A stretch of 18,499 nucleotides of DNA, taken from positions 1-18,499 of the forward strand of contig JALTEL010000488.1 in the NCBI GenBank assembly GCA_027073945.1. Direction: 5' to 3'. Shown piece after piece: positions 1 through 7,600 of this stretch (positions within the stretch are counted from its first letter, which is position 1; every line of letters starts with the position of its first letter). The stretch is from Caldifarciminota bacterium (lineage in GTDB: Bacteria; WOR-3; Hydrothermia; UBA1063; CAJXJZ01). A program made the translations under genes and the position numbers. The notes beneath the pieces were generated by a model. It saw only the letters and a list, made by a program, of their open reading frames with translations, did no database searches and was not told where the DNA came from.

Positions 1-672
1 GTCTGGATTCCGGGACTGGACGAGGTTCCCATGTCCATTTCCACCATTGAAGAGGGCGGAATGCGGAGCATTACGGTGAAGGACATAGGCGAGGCGACAC
101 ACGCCCTCTGCACGATGAACCTAGGGGATGCAATCGGCATAAGGGGGCCGTTCGGAAAGGGCTACACATTTGTGGGGGAAAAAATACTGCTGGTGGGCGG
201 CGGTTCGGGCATGGCCTCGCTGATTGTTGCAGCAGAGAGATATGCGGATATGAAAAAGGATGTAACGCTCTGCATCGGCGGGAGAACCGAAGATGACCTG
301 CTGTTCCGGGAACGGGCGGAAAAGAGCGTCAGGGTGGAAGTGGCAACGGACGACGGCTCTGCCGGATACCACGGCTTTGTCACGGAGCTTGCAGAGAAAC
401 TGATGGATGAGGAAGGATACGACATGGTGGTTGCATGCGGCCCGGAGGTTATGATGAGGAAGATGCTGGACATGGCCGTTGCCCGAGGTATAAAGTACGA
501 AGCCTCGCTGGAAAGACTCATGAAGTGCGGAATCGGTGTGTGCGATGCGTGTGCCATCGGCGGCTACCGTGTCTGCAAGGGTGGACCAGTATTCCCCGAT
601 AAAATACTTCTCACAATTGATGAATTTGGAAAGAGGAGAAGGGACAGGTCGGGGCGGCTTGTGAATCTCTAA
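1..672 (+). CDS. pyrK: Dihydroorotate dehydrogenase electron transfer subunit (5' end outside window)
   Basis: The reading frame is open from base 1 (VWIPGLDEVPMS...), so the start lies upstream and about 223 residues are visible. PyrK carries FAD and a [2Fe-2S] cluster and passes electrons from the class 1B dihydroorotate dehydrogenase PyrD to NAD+, in de novo pyrimidine synthesis in the cytoplasm. Visible family marks are the flavin-domain motif GDAIGIRGPFGKGY, the nucleotide-binding LLVGGGSGMASL, and a C-terminal cysteine cluster in KCGIGVCDACAIGG followed by VCKGGPVF, which gives the four cluster ligands. The internal ATG at 31 is not the start because conserved family sequence continues upstream of it. 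GC is higher than in the central block (32 of 60 bases at 481-540). The closest alternative is another ferredoxin reductase-like subunit, but the cysteine cluster fits PyrK well. No pyrD is in the window. Confidence 0.93.
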   Translation, partial: VWIPGLDEVPMSISTIEEGGMRSITVKDIGEATHALCTMNLGDAIGIRGPFGKGYTFVGEKILLVGGGSGMASLIVAAERYADMKKDVTLCIGGRTEDDLLFRERAEKSVRVEVATDDGSAGYHGFVTELAEKLMDEEGYDMVVACGPEVMMRKMLDMAVARGIKYEASLERLMKCGIGVCDACAIGGYRVCKGGPVFPDKILLTIDEFGKRRRDRSGRLVNL

Positions 673-923
673 TCTGAATCCTCTTGGCTATATTCCAGAC
701 CCGTACAGAAGCCTTTCACTTAATGTAAATTTTTAGGCCCTTTGGAAACCGTTCCCTTTATAAACTTCATCAGTTATTCTTTCCTATTCCTCGTTCCTCG
801 TTAAGGGAGGTGTTTTTAGTCTTCTTTCATCAGTATTTTGATGAGCTTCTCTACTTATTATGCCTTGAGTTTTTATTGGTTAATAGTCGCGGATGATACA
901 GTTTCTCTCCTTTAAACTTTGGA
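673..923. other. Intergenic stretch without a recognisable gene
   Basis: About 250 bases follow pyrK. They are T-rich and hold a TATA-like string (ccctttataaac, around 756-767) and a purine-rich gggaggtg (806-813) that is not followed by a start codon at useful distance. A 24-codon frame from ATG 841 is too short and has no recognisable content. The stretch probably contains the lost 5' part of the transposase remnant that follows, but I cannot align it. Confidence 0.4.
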
Positions 924-1269
924 GAGATAATGACAGATTACTGAACACAGTTCGTGTCTTCAAGAACGGATAAAAAAGGACATTACGAACATAAGTTCGG
1001 AGAGTTTCTGGAAGAACGGTATAAACACATACTTGCCAGAATTCACCATCCACAAATCAGAGCGGTGGAACCGCTCTTCACATTACTGCCGATAATGAAC
1101 AAATGGGAAAATTGAAAGGTTCTTCGGGACGGTAGAAGCAAAGAAGAGTTTTTTCAAAGACATGAATGAGCTTATGAGGTGGCATAACTACGATAAACCA
1201 CATGTGAGGATCTATTTAAGAACGCTGAAACTCCTGATGAACCTTTTTGCCGAAAGCTGCCGGTAGATA
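924..1269 (+). pseudogene. Decayed DDE-type (IS481/IS3-like integrase core) transposase remnant
   Basis: In one frame from 924 the sequence reads EIMTDY, a stop at 942-944, then TQFVSSRTDKKGHYEHKF and GEFLEERYKHILARIHHPQ. This matches the end of the integrase catalytic core around the second Asp (family pattern TDHGTQF, then HPQTNGK). Near 1059-1096 a foreign-looking stretch with a perfect hairpin breaks the frame. The family sequence resumes as RFFGTVEAKKSFFKDMNE and LMRWHNYDKPH up to about 1203. The typical C-terminus, NAETPDEPFCRKLP, appears in yet another frame at about 1221-1262. One stop, an insertion and at least one more frameshift mean it cannot encode an active transposase. The N-terminal half is missing. 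The exact IS family is not certain. Confidence 0.75.
1059..1077. repeat. Perfect hairpin inside the transposase remnant
   Basis: The 8-base arm agagcggt (1059-1066) is exactly complementary to accgctct (1070-1077), with a gga loop. It lies where HHPQ should run straight into the NGK-type motif, so it probably belongs to an insertion of about 40 bases into the dead transposase. Confidence 0.5.
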
Positions 1270-1430
1270 CCCCTGGCTTTTATGTTGGGGGTGTACGCAC
1301 CGTGAAGGCAAAGTTATTTATTAGGCAAATACCATGGAATGTGTGAGATTAAAAGCTTCTGTTCGCCCATAAATCAAAGTAATTCACTCATGTAATTTTA
1401 GTATTACAATTATCGAGTCTTATCTGCCCT
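1270..1430. other. Intergenic tail between transposase remnant and radical SAM gene
   Basis: No gene is seen. The stretch holds a TATA-like ttatttatta (around 1314-1323) and a small inverted repeat, tgtaat (1391-1396) and attaca (1403-1408), which lies just beyond the stop of the reverse-strand radical SAM gene. It could help end that transcript, but it lacks a clear U-tract. Confidence 0.3.
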
Positions 1431-2291
1431 CTATACGAGCAGTCCCATAGTGTGTCTCTCTGGGTATATCTCTCTCTTCCCATATCTTACAAGAATCTCC
1501 CCGATTTTGTAATTATTATTCAGTACATCGGCCATGGCCCCCATTTCACCTTTGGTATATGAATGGCAGTGCTCACAGGCAGGGTCCAGAGTTCTCTTCG
1601 GGATGAACTCCTGCAAAACATATCTTTTGGAGCCGTCAATCCATTTCCCTATTTTCATTATGTCTTCTCTGGTTAGCAGTTCCCTGGGAATAGTTGTCCT
1701 GAACTCGTAATCCGGTGCGTTTTCTCTTATTAGGTTCATGCTCCGCTGTATCTGTTGCATATTCACATTTACTCCGGCAAGTTTGGGGTACTTCTCCTTC
1801 GGCGCCTTTATGTCCATGGCTATGTAATCAACCAGCTCACCAGCTAACAGATCTTTCAGCATTTCTGGATTGCTTCCATTGGTGTCCAGCTTCACAGGAT
1901 AACCCATCTTCTTTAATTTTTTTATTAATTTTGGAAGAGCGGGATTCAGAGTTGGCTCTCCACCAAGTACACATATCCCGTCGATGAAACCTCCGGTTAC
2001 TGCTTCTTTTATTAGTTCTTGTTTTACTGTTGCTCCTAAGCTATTTAGCCTACGAAGAAAGGGAAACCTGAGGAAATCCCACCATTCGCTATCATGTGTG
2101 ATCATTGCACGGTTTCGTTTATTTTCTTTCAGGATCTCGAACAAATCCTTAGCTTTTATGCTGTAGTCGTAATTATTTAATACAAGGTCTGCGTTCTGGC
2201 AATACGGGCATCGAAAGTTACAATTCTCAAGGAATATACTAATCACAATCTTTCCCTCATAGTCCACAGCAGAAAGCTGCATGGAGGCCAT
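1431..2291 (-). CDS. Radical SAM protein, anaerobic ribonucleoside-triphosphate reductase activating protein type
   Basis: The product has 286 residues. The N-terminal SAVDYEGKIVISIFLENC leads into the CxxxCxxC cluster motif (C24, C28, C31) that binds a [4Fe-4S] cluster and S-adenosylmethionine. GGEPTL (110-115) is the SAM-contacting motif and KLDTNG (134-139) and AMDIKAP (158-164) are typical later strands. This pattern is that of the NrdG-like activases that put a glycyl radical on anaerobic ribonucleotide reductase. Two oddities stand out. About 78 residues separate C31 from GGEP, roughly 40 more than I expect, including a WW-containing segment near 70-71. There is also a C-terminal CxxC (C239, C242). 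No nrdD lies in the window, so the partner is unknown. M1 and M4 are both possible starts; neither has a strong ribosome site. It stands alone between transposase remnants and is transcribed against the signalling cluster. Confidence 0.82.
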   Translation of the reverse strand: MASMQLSAVDYEGKIVISIFLENCNFRCPYCQNADLVLNNYDYSIKAKDLFEILKENKRNRAMITHDSEWWDFLRFPFLRRLNSLGATVKQELIKEAVTGGFIDGICVLGGEPTLNPALPKLIKKLKKMGYPVKLDTNGSNPEMLKDLLAGELVDYIAMDIKAPKEKYPKLAGVNVNMQQIQRSMNLIRENAPDYEFRTTIPRELLTREDIMKIGKWIDGSKRYVLQEFIPKRTLDPACEHCHSYTKGEMGAMADVLNNNYKIGEILVRYGKREIYPERHTMGLLV

Positions 2292-2460
2292 TTTTAAAGT
2301 TCTACCAGATAAGATTTTATCCCTTCCTTTCTCTTCTCTTTTAGAGTCATCTAATGTGGAGTTTTAAATTTTCCATTACTATCACAGACTATACTTTGTA
2401 CATATATATTCTTTTCCGTGTCCGATCCCGAAGTTATTTTTCAGTCCGTTCCGGTACGGA
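2292..2460. other. Intergenic region upstream of the radical SAM gene
   Basis: No gene is seen. On the reverse strand an A/T-rich string near 2363-2374 could be the TATA element of the radical SAM gene, about 75 bases before its start. A 6-bp inverted repeat, gtccgt (2444-2449) and acggac (2456-2461), lies at the right end. Neither assignment is firm. Confidence 0.3.
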
Positions 2461-2643
2461 CATGGCGAAGTTAAACCCGCAAATTCTCTGGATTACGACC
2501 GAACAGGGAGTTAGATGCACAACCAGAAATACAAAGGTGCACTGGATTCTTCGGGAGATCGAAAAATGCCGTTTGATGTTTACAACTGCCCAACTGCCAA
2601 AACTCCTGATGAAGCTTTCTATCAAAAGCTTCCAGGGACATAG
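2461..2643 (+). pseudogene. Second, shorter transposase remnant
   Basis: In the frame that starts around 2574 the sequence reads TAKTPDEAFYQKLPG and then a stop, which matches the typical C-terminus of IS481-like transposases. At base level it resembles 1221-1265 of the first remnant, sharing actcctgatgaa exactly. Upstream, a different frame gives ILWITTEQGV and HWILREIEKC, weakly like the catalytic Asp and Glu regions with the piece between them lost. The copy is a heavily deleted relic. The C-terminal match is sound, the upstream match is tentative. Confidence 0.5.
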
Positions 2644-2673
2644 TCTTTGAACATAGGGGTGGTTGATTGAGGT

Positions 2674-2699
2674 ATCTCACGACTGAAAAGGAGTGAGAT
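2674..2699. repeat. Stem-loop downstream of the second transposase remnant
   Basis: The arm atctcac (2674-2680) pairs perfectly with gtgagat (2693-2699) across a 12-base loop. It lies between the transposase relic and the promoter of the signalling cluster. It may be part of the old element end or a regulatory structure. Confidence 0.35.
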
Positions 2700-2757
2700 G
2701 TGCCACAGGGTAGCACTGTAAAATTAATTCGGGATACCACAAAGGATGAGAAATAGA

Positions 2758-2773
2758 GAAACTGTTAAATATG
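2758..2773 (+). promoter_or_regulatory. Likely promoter of the signalling operon
   Basis: The string gaaactgttaaatatg lies 46 bases before the ATG at 2804, with the A/T-rich core about 35 bases upstream, as expected for an archaeal TATA box with a short leader. Almost the same string (gaaacagttaagtatg) occurs before the surface VWA-FHA gene at 10874. A ggtgacc ribosome site at 2793-2799 follows. Confidence 0.5.
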
Positions 2774-2803
2774 ATTTTCTTATCTGCATTGTGGTGACCT
2801 ACG

Positions 2804-4045
2804 ATGTTAGATTTAAATGTGGCAATGAACAGAGATTCTATACCTAAAGATTCAAAAAAGGAAGTTTATCTCAAACTCGATATATCTTTAAAGGAAATGC
2901 CCCAGTTAAGGCCTCCAATAGACCTTTATCTGATATTGGATATAAGTAAATCCATGGAAAAACACGATAAAATAAAATATGCAAAAAGAGCGATTATGAG
3001 TATTTTTGATATGTTGGGACAATATGATCGTCTCAATATAGTGGCTTTTTCCAGATACGCAAATATTCTCGGAGAGAATATGAACCAGGACGATAAAGAC
3101 CCTTTTTATGAGGCTGTACTGAGAGACCTGAGGCCCACAGGGAATACTGTGTTGAGTAGAGCTCTAAAACTGACAAAAGAAGTCATGATGGAGAAAAAGA
3201 AGAAAGATAATATTTCTCGTCTTAAGAAGGTAATCCTTATTTCTGATGGGAAGCCCACGGAAAAAAACAACAAGTTGGAAAATTTTGTTGCTTATGTCTA
3301 TAAAGCATATTCCCCTGAGTCATCATTTATTGGAATTGGAGTCGGCCCAGATTATAATGAAGAGCTTTTAAGAAGCATGGCTGAAGTAACTGGTGGCTCT
3401 TGGATGCATATCTCTACTGGTGAGAAGATGGCTCAAAATATAAGCATAGAAGTTGAAAAAATAATGTCTTCTATATACCCAATAAAAATGAGCTTTTTTC
3501 CATCTGCAGCAGTGGAAATAGAAGGAGCTTATACTCATAAGCCTTATGTTTTTAATTTGGATTATTTTAGAACAAGAGGCAAAATGGAATGGGGATATAA
3601 TTTTATTTTACCATCGTTGGGGAAAGATGATGTGGCAACGACTCTAATGAAATTGAGTTTGAATTCTCCGATGGAGGGAACAATGAGGGTGGGGGCGATT
3701 AGTTTGTTTGATTTTCAAAACAAAGAGTATAAGAGAGAGGTAACCATAGAAGTCAAACACGAAGATATGGGTGAGAGGAATCCAAAAGTCAGGGAGCTAT
3801 TTTCTATTGTTGAGATGATGTATTCCGTAAGTAAAAGTTTGGACAATGCCAGAAACCTGACATATATTGAGGCAGAAGCGAAAAAAATCCTGGCAAATCC
3901 CGAGGCTAGCGAAGAATGGGGAGAGGAATTACATAAGATTATGGAAGCTATAGAAAGAGCAAAAAATGGTGGTATGAATCCCGAGGACATGAAAAAAACA
4001 AAAATTCTATTGATGAACGAAAAAACTAAGGTTGATAAGGAATAA
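2804..4045 (+). CDS. Cytoplasmic VWA-domain protein
   Basis: The product has 413 residues, no signal peptide and no membrane segment. The von Willebrand factor A domain spans about residues 37-225. Its metal ion-dependent adhesion site is complete: D-x-S-x-S at D46, S48, S50 in LILDISKSM, T115 in PTGNT, and D148 in LISDGKPT. Such domains bind partners through a divalent metal. The second half (about 226-350) looks like the beta-rich extension seen after VWA domains in stand-alone archaeal and bacterial proteins. The C-terminal 60 residues are helical and charged. It is the first gene of a collinear set with FHA, kinase and phosphatase genes, so a scaffold or regulator role in that signalling complex is likely, much like TerY-type VWA proteins paired with a kinase and PP2C. 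The partner is not known. The start has a ggtgacc site 5-10 bases upstream. Confidence 0.88.
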   Translation: MLDLNVAMNRDSIPKDSKKEVYLKLDISLKEMPQLRPPIDLYLILDISKSMEKHDKIKYAKRAIMSIFDMLGQYDRLNIVAFSRYANILGENMNQDDKDPFYEAVLRDLRPTGNTVLSRALKLTKEVMMEKKKKDNISRLKKVILISDGKPTEKNNKLENFVAYVYKAYSPESSFIGIGVGPDYNEELLRSMAEVTGGSWMHISTGEKMAQNISIEVEKIMSSIYPIKMSFFPSAAVEIEGAYTHKPYVFNLDYFRTRGKMEWGYNFILPSLGKDDVATTLMKLSLNSPMEGTMRVGAISLFDFQNKEYKREVTIEVKHEDMGERNPKVRELFSIVEMMYSVSKSLDNARNLTYIEAEAKKILANPEASEEWGEELHKIMEAIERAKNGGMNPEDMKKTKILLMNEKTKVDKE

Positions 4046-4098
4046 AAAGTCTATTAAAGATATAAAGAAAAGGTAATTTGTATTAAAAGAGTGATTTT

Positions 4099-4662
4099 AT
4101 GGAAGAAGTTTATATGGAAGGATTGAAGGGGACTTTAGAGGACGGGCCTCAACCTTTGGAATCTGTAAGGTGTGGGCGTTGTGGCCTTGTTCAGTCTCCA
4201 GAGAACCATTATTGTATCTCCTGTGGTGCTGCATTGTATCCGGAAGAATTTAGGTGTTCCTTTTGTGGGTACCCTTTAGAAACTTCGTGGGAATACTGCC
4301 CCATGTGTGGTGGTATTTCTTTGATGTCTAAGGCAAGAAGCCCAGCGTATCTTTTGTTTGAACATGGATATAAATTGTGGTTGCCTTCTGATGTCCCCGA
4401 AGGGGGCGTGGATATTGGAAGGGAAAAAATACCGCCGACTGTTGATAATGATTCAATATTGCTAGTTTCGAGACGACATTTTAAAATATATACTGCAGAG
4501 GGAGACTATTTTTTAGAGGATCTTGGGTCTACAAACGGCACCATGGTCGATGGAATGGAAATAGAGAAAGGGGAACCTATAAAATTAGAAGATGGGGCAA
4601 AAATCTTAATTGCCGGAAGAATTATGATAGTATTCAAAAAAGGTGGTAAAAATGGGAAGTAA
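4099..4662 (+). CDS. Double zinc-ribbon plus FHA domain protein
   Basis: The product has 187 residues. Two CxxC...CxxC zinc ribbons come first: C25/C28 with C39/C42, and C53/C56 with C67/C70. An FHA domain covers about residues 88-180 with the canonical phosphothreonine-binding residues: G-R at 107-108, S-R-R-H at 124-127 and S-T-N-G-T at 144-148. FHA domains dock on phosphothreonine peptides, so this soluble protein is a likely reader of phosphorylation by the kinase two genes downstream. The zinc ribbons probably contact another protein or nucleic acid. It lies 53 bases after the VWA gene and its end overlaps the start of the giant surface protein by 11 bases, which indicates one transcript. 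A gagtgat site precedes the ATG. Confidence 0.9.
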   Translation: MEEVYMEGLKGTLEDGPQPLESVRCGRCGLVQSPENHYCISCGAALYPEEFRCSFCGYPLETSWEYCPMCGGISLMSKARSPAYLLFEHGYKLWLPSDVPEGGVDIGREKIPPTVDNDSILLVSRRHFKIYTAEGDYFLEDLGSTNGTMVDGMEIEKGEPIKLEDGAKILIAGRIMIVFKKGGKNGK

Positions 4663-7600
4663 GTTTTTAAAAGAAAAGATTGGGAGTAGCCGATACTCAA
4701 GACATAAGTTATTAAAAGGAATAAAGAATGGGCAGACATCATATAAAACACATTTTGGAGCCATCCTATTTTCTGGGGTTCTAATGCTCAGTATCTTTTT
4801 CCTTATTTCTTCCAGTAGTGAGTTTGTTATGGCAGATAATGTTGTTCCATCTGCAAGTGGGTACTTTAACATAACGGAGACGCCGGTAAATACAAATACC
4901 TCGATATCTCTGACGCTCAATCTTACCGGCTCAGGCAATGTATCGGCCATAAACATAACCGCTCCTGCGCCATCATTTAATGGGGGAGACCTGTGGGTAA
5001 AAGATGTCAACACTTTCAACGGGAGCAGCAGTAGTTGGACTAATGGTACTCAGAATACTACTATAAGAGGTACGAACGCTAACGGAAATAGATTTGTAAA
5101 CATCACATTGAACCCATATTTTAACAGTACCTCTCCTAATGATAAAATAGCGATAAATTTCACGGCAGTCTCCGGTTCTGTTCCTGCTAATGGAACATTC
5201 CGTATCCAATTGTTTAATGGGACGGGGGCAAATTCAGGGCCAATAACTGTTTCTGAAAAATCAGAGGGAAGCCTAAGGATAGAAGTGATAGACAATACCC
5301 CTCCTCAGATAGTTGATACTACCTCCGGGAGCCCTACAACCGGCGAGTCCTATGTGATAACTGCAACAGTTACTGACAATGTTGGTGTTTCCTCTGTTCA
5401 TCTCTATTACTGGTTTGAAACGACCACAGGAAATACGGCAGCACAGAATTCTACCATGAATGACCTTGGCAGTGGAAACTATGATTATACTGTTTCTGTT
5501 CCTTCAAACGCCTTAGTCCTGCATTACAACATCTCTGCGACCGATACCTCTGATAACTGGGGTCAGACCGGTGATTTAACTATAACAGTTCTTGATAATG
5601 ATCCTCCTCAGATAGTTGATACTACCTCCGGGAGCCCTACAACCGGCGAGTCCTATGTGATAACTGCAACAGTTACTGACAATGTTGGTGTTTCCTCTGT
5701 TCATCTCTATTACTGGTTTGAAACGACCACAGGAAATACGGCAGCACAGAATTCTACCATGAATGACCTTGGCAGTGGAAACTATGATTATACTGTTTCT
5801 GTTCCTTCAAACGCCTTAGTCCTGCATTACAACATCTCTGCGACCGATACCTCTGATAACTGGGGTCAGACCGGTGATTTGACAAAGAGTATTACAGATA
5901 ATGACAACCCAAGTTCTAAAGCGAACATTTTACCAGAATACGAAACTACAGCACCGTTCACAGTTTATTTCACCTGCAGCGACAACATTAATGTTTCTTA
6001 TGTTGAGCTATGGTATCGCTTTAACGGTGGAAACTGGACAAAATACAATCTTTCTGGAAACTCCAGGTGGAAGCCAGGTGAGATAATTGAATTTAAAAAT
6101 TGTACAGAGGACGGATCATATGATTTTTACACAATAGCTGTGGATTCTGCTACAAATAGAGAAACGGTTCCCATTGGTAAGGATGCCTATACCACTCTTG
6201 ACAGATATTCGCCTACTTCATCTCTGCCTGATTTGCCAATCTACGAATCTTCTAAAACTTTTGAAATACCATTTAATGCTTCTGATAACGGTAGCGGGGT
6301 CAAAACAGTAGAATTGTTCTACAGATATAACAATGGTTCTTGGATTTCATATGGCAACTTCACCTCTTCTCCAATAACATTTGTTGCAAACAACGGCGAG
6401 GGGCTTTATGAGTTTTATATTGTTTCAACAGACAATGTAAACAATATAGAAAATAAAACTGCCATTTCTGAAGTAAACACAACTTTAGATATTACTCCAC
6501 CAACTACAAATCTTAATCTCTCGGGGAGCCTGGGTGACAACGGTTGGTACAACAGTTCAGTGTCTATAACCTTGACAACCTCCGATTCTTCTGGGGTTAA
6601 TGCTAAATATTACCGCATAGACGGAGGGAAATGGAATGCATACAACGGATCATTTAACATAAGCGATGATGGAATCCATACCATAGAGTTCTACTCCATA
6701 GACAACGCAAGCAACATGGAAACAACAAATTCCACAACTGTAAAGATCGATATGTCTCTACCTACAACTTCAATATCAGTCATAGGAACGATTGGGAACA
6801 ATGGATGGTATACATCCGATGTCAATATCAGTTTAAGTTCTTCCGACACTTTTAGTGGCATCCATTATCTGAACTATAGTGTAGATGGCCAAGCCTGGCA
6901 GACCTATACTGGTTCATTTTCAATCTCATCTGAAGGAACACATACCATAGAGTTCAATGCTACTGATTTTGCAGGAAATAAAGAAGTAACAAGGAGCATA
7001 ACAGTAGATATCGATAAAATAGCACCCATTACTCAAGCAACACCCAACGGTTCTCCGAATTCTGCAGGCTGGTACAATAGTCAAGTGGTCATAACCTTGA
7101 GATCCACAGATTCCATATCTGGATTTAGTATCACCTATTACCGCCTAGACGGAGGTGCATGGAATGCATACAATGGTCCGTTCAGCATAGCCGATGATGG
7201 CGTTCACACCATAGGTTTCTACTCCATAGACAACGCAGGCAACATGGAAACAACAAATTCCCTCACTGTAAAGATTGATATGTCTCTACCTACAACTTCA
7301 ATATCAGTCATAGGAACGATTGGGAACAATGGATGGTATACATCCGATGTCAATATCAGTTTAAGTTCTTCCGACACTTTTAGTGGCATCCATTATCTGA
7401 ACTATAGTATAGATGGCCAAGCCTGGCAGACCTATACTGGTTCATTTTCAATCTCATCTGAAGGAAACCATACTATCGAGTTCAATGCTACTGATCTTGC
7501 AGGAAATAACGAACTAACAAGGAGCGTTTTAATAAAGATTGATAATACGGCACCTGTTACTCTGGCAACACCCGACCGTTCTCCTAACTCTGCAGGCTGG

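Noticed and set aside
841..915. 24-codon frame starting ATG after a gggaggtg string
   Set aside because: The purine string is about 28 bases away from the ATG, the peptide is not recognisable, and the next sequence is a dead transposase.
673..923. tRNA or other structured RNA gene in the gap after pyrK
   Set aside because: I looked for a cloverleaf and the conserved T-loop sequence and found neither.
2354..2650. 98-codon forward frame as a possible gene
   Set aside because: It starts in AT-rich non-coding sequence and its only familiar content is transposase-like pieces in the wrong frame, so it fits a relic better than a gene.
5300..7466. CRISPR or other spaced repeat array
   Set aside because: The repeats are long, in frame and encode Ig-like modules; there are no short direct repeats with unique spacers.
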